DNA of 42,455 nucleotides from Acidobacteriota bacterium. Its GTDB lineage: Bacteria > Acidobacteriota > UBA890 > WLXD01. The stretch lies in the NCBI GenBank assembly GCA_029263335.1, contig JAJCXS010000054.1, forward strand, positions 1 through 42,455, given 5' to 3'. Shown in pieces: positions 41,850 through 42,455 of the stretch. The notes under the pieces are model-generated. The model was not told the DNA's origin. It worked only from the letters and a program-made list of their open reading frames with translations, and made no database searches. A program made the translations under genes and the position numbers. The first letter of the stretch is position 1. Every line of letters begins with the position of its first letter.

Positions 41850-42455
41850 TCAGGAGCCGAAACGCCGCAGGAAGTCGATCACGGCCTGCGCGAACCGCTC
41901 GGGCGCCTCGATGAACGGGTAGTGCCCCACGCCGTCGAGCACGACGAGTTCGGAGGCGGGCAGGCTGGTCTGGAGGCGCTGGGCACCGGCCAGGGTGCCC
42001 GCCGAGCCGGCCACGATCAGCGTCGGAACGCGGATCTCGGCGAGGCGCTCGTGCAGGTCCCAGTCGCCGAGGCTGTTGCGCACCAGGTCGCGCGTGGCCT
42101 CCCAGTTGGCCCGCTCGTATTCGTCTCCGTACTGGCCAAACCGCTGGCGGTCTTCCATCGAGAGTTCCCCGCCGGCAACTTCCATGTACTCGAGCCATTC
42201 GCTGCGGCTCGCCGGCTCGGGTTCGATCAGCAGCAGCCGGCGCACCCTTTCCGGGTACACCAGCGCATAGTGCAACGCAACGAGACCGCCGAAGGAGTGC
42301 GCCATGAGGTCGATCTGTTCGAGCGCCGCGCGTTTGCGCAGCAACTCCAGATCGTCGACCATGCGTCGCATCGTGAACGCGCCAGGATCGTCTGCGCCGT
42401 CCGAGTAGCCGCTGCCGCGCTGGTCGTAGAAGAAGAGCTGCTGCGTCGTGCCTAC
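41850..42455 (-). CDS. Alpha/beta-hydrolase paralogue, partial at window end
   Basis: The frame is open to the right edge, giving 201 C-terminal residues. It aligns by eye with the hydrolase domain of the gene at 39751-41721: 'FFYDQRGSGYSDGADD', 'LIEPEPASRSEWLEYMEV', 'GDWDLHERLAEIRVPTLIVA' and 'GVGHYPFIEAPERFAQA'. Here the nucleophile serine is present ('LMAHSFGGLVAL', TCC), but the usual catalytic acid site reads 'VAGSAGTL' with no aspartate. It lies 128 bases upstream of its relative, a tandem duplication. Whether it has the same long N-terminal part cannot be seen. Confidence 0.9.
   Translation of the reverse strand, partial: VGTTQQLFFYDQRGSGYSDGADDPGAFTMRRMVDDLELLRKRAALEQIDLMAHSFGGLVALHYALVYPERVRRLLLIEPEPASRSEWLEYMEVAGGELSMEDRQRFGQYGDEYERANWEATRDLVRNSLGDWDLHERLAEIRVPTLIVAGSAGTLAGAQRLQTSLPASELVVLDGVGHYPFIEAPERFAQAVIDFLRRFGS

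Noticed and set aside
1..42455. CRISPR arrays, tRNA or rRNA genes, insertion sequences, phage genes
   Set aside because: I looked for regularly spaced repeats, transposase motifs and tRNA-like folds and saw none that could be supported.

Overview
This window looks like chromosomal DNA from a high-GC Gram-negative bacterium, most likely an acidobacterium. The best evidence is two operons in which a PadR-type regulator is translationally coupled to a very long FtsX/MacB-type permease. That arrangement is typical of the acidobacterial 'duplicated orphan permease' (ADOP) family. Lipoprotein signals, a periplasmic adaptor and a possible beta-barrel protein indicate an outer membrane. I see no tRNA, rRNA, CRISPR array, transposase or phage gene.

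Layout. 0-1.2 kb: the 3' end of a polytopic glycosyltransferase facing a GT2 polyprenyl-phosphate sugar synthase. 1.2-8.7 kb: a MacB-like permease and two PadR-ADOP operons. 8.8-13.1 kb: a secreted amidohydrolase, a YceH-family protein divergent from a glutathione S-transferase, and a secreted Kelch propeller. 13.2-17.4 kb: three toxin-antitoxin pairs (a Phd-type/PIN pair, a MazEF-like pair and an RHH/PIN pair) on either side of an SLC13/DASS anion transporter. 17.5-25 kb: module A, made of an ECF-like sigma factor and a zinc-finger anti-sigma candidate, converging on an operon of a TPR-CHAT protease, an unrecognised protein and a zinc metalloprotease. 25.2-27.9 kb: an SH3-like secreted protein, a small membrane protein and a MacA/HlyD-type adaptor. 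28-32 kb: module B, a sigma factor, a single-pass membrane protein and a second TPR-CHAT protease in one overlapping operon. 32.3-37 kb: a polytopic membrane protein on the plus strand, then a minus-strand cluster of a secreted protein, a membrane protein, a subtilase with a histone-like tail and a stand-alone propeptide-like protein. 37.3-42.5 kb: a propeller lipoprotein, a DUF3892 protein, a LolA-like protein and two tandem alpha/beta-hydrolase paralogues, the second cut by the window edge.

How the genes may work together. The strongest candidate for an undescribed system is the pair of sigma-controlled CHAT protease modules at 17.5-32.0 kb, only about 3 kb apart. Module A adds a second protease with no visible signal peptide, plus a protein of unknown family. 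A second candidate is the subtilase cluster at 33.2-37.0 kb, which pairs a Lys/Arg-tailed protease with a separate I9-like partner. Two identical 17-base sites containing GTAAA-N5-GTAAA lie upstream of the MacB-like permease and the adaptor, 25 kb apart. They suggest co-regulation of a split efflux system whose ATPase is not in this window. All functions are inferred from sequence reading alone; no database search was possible.
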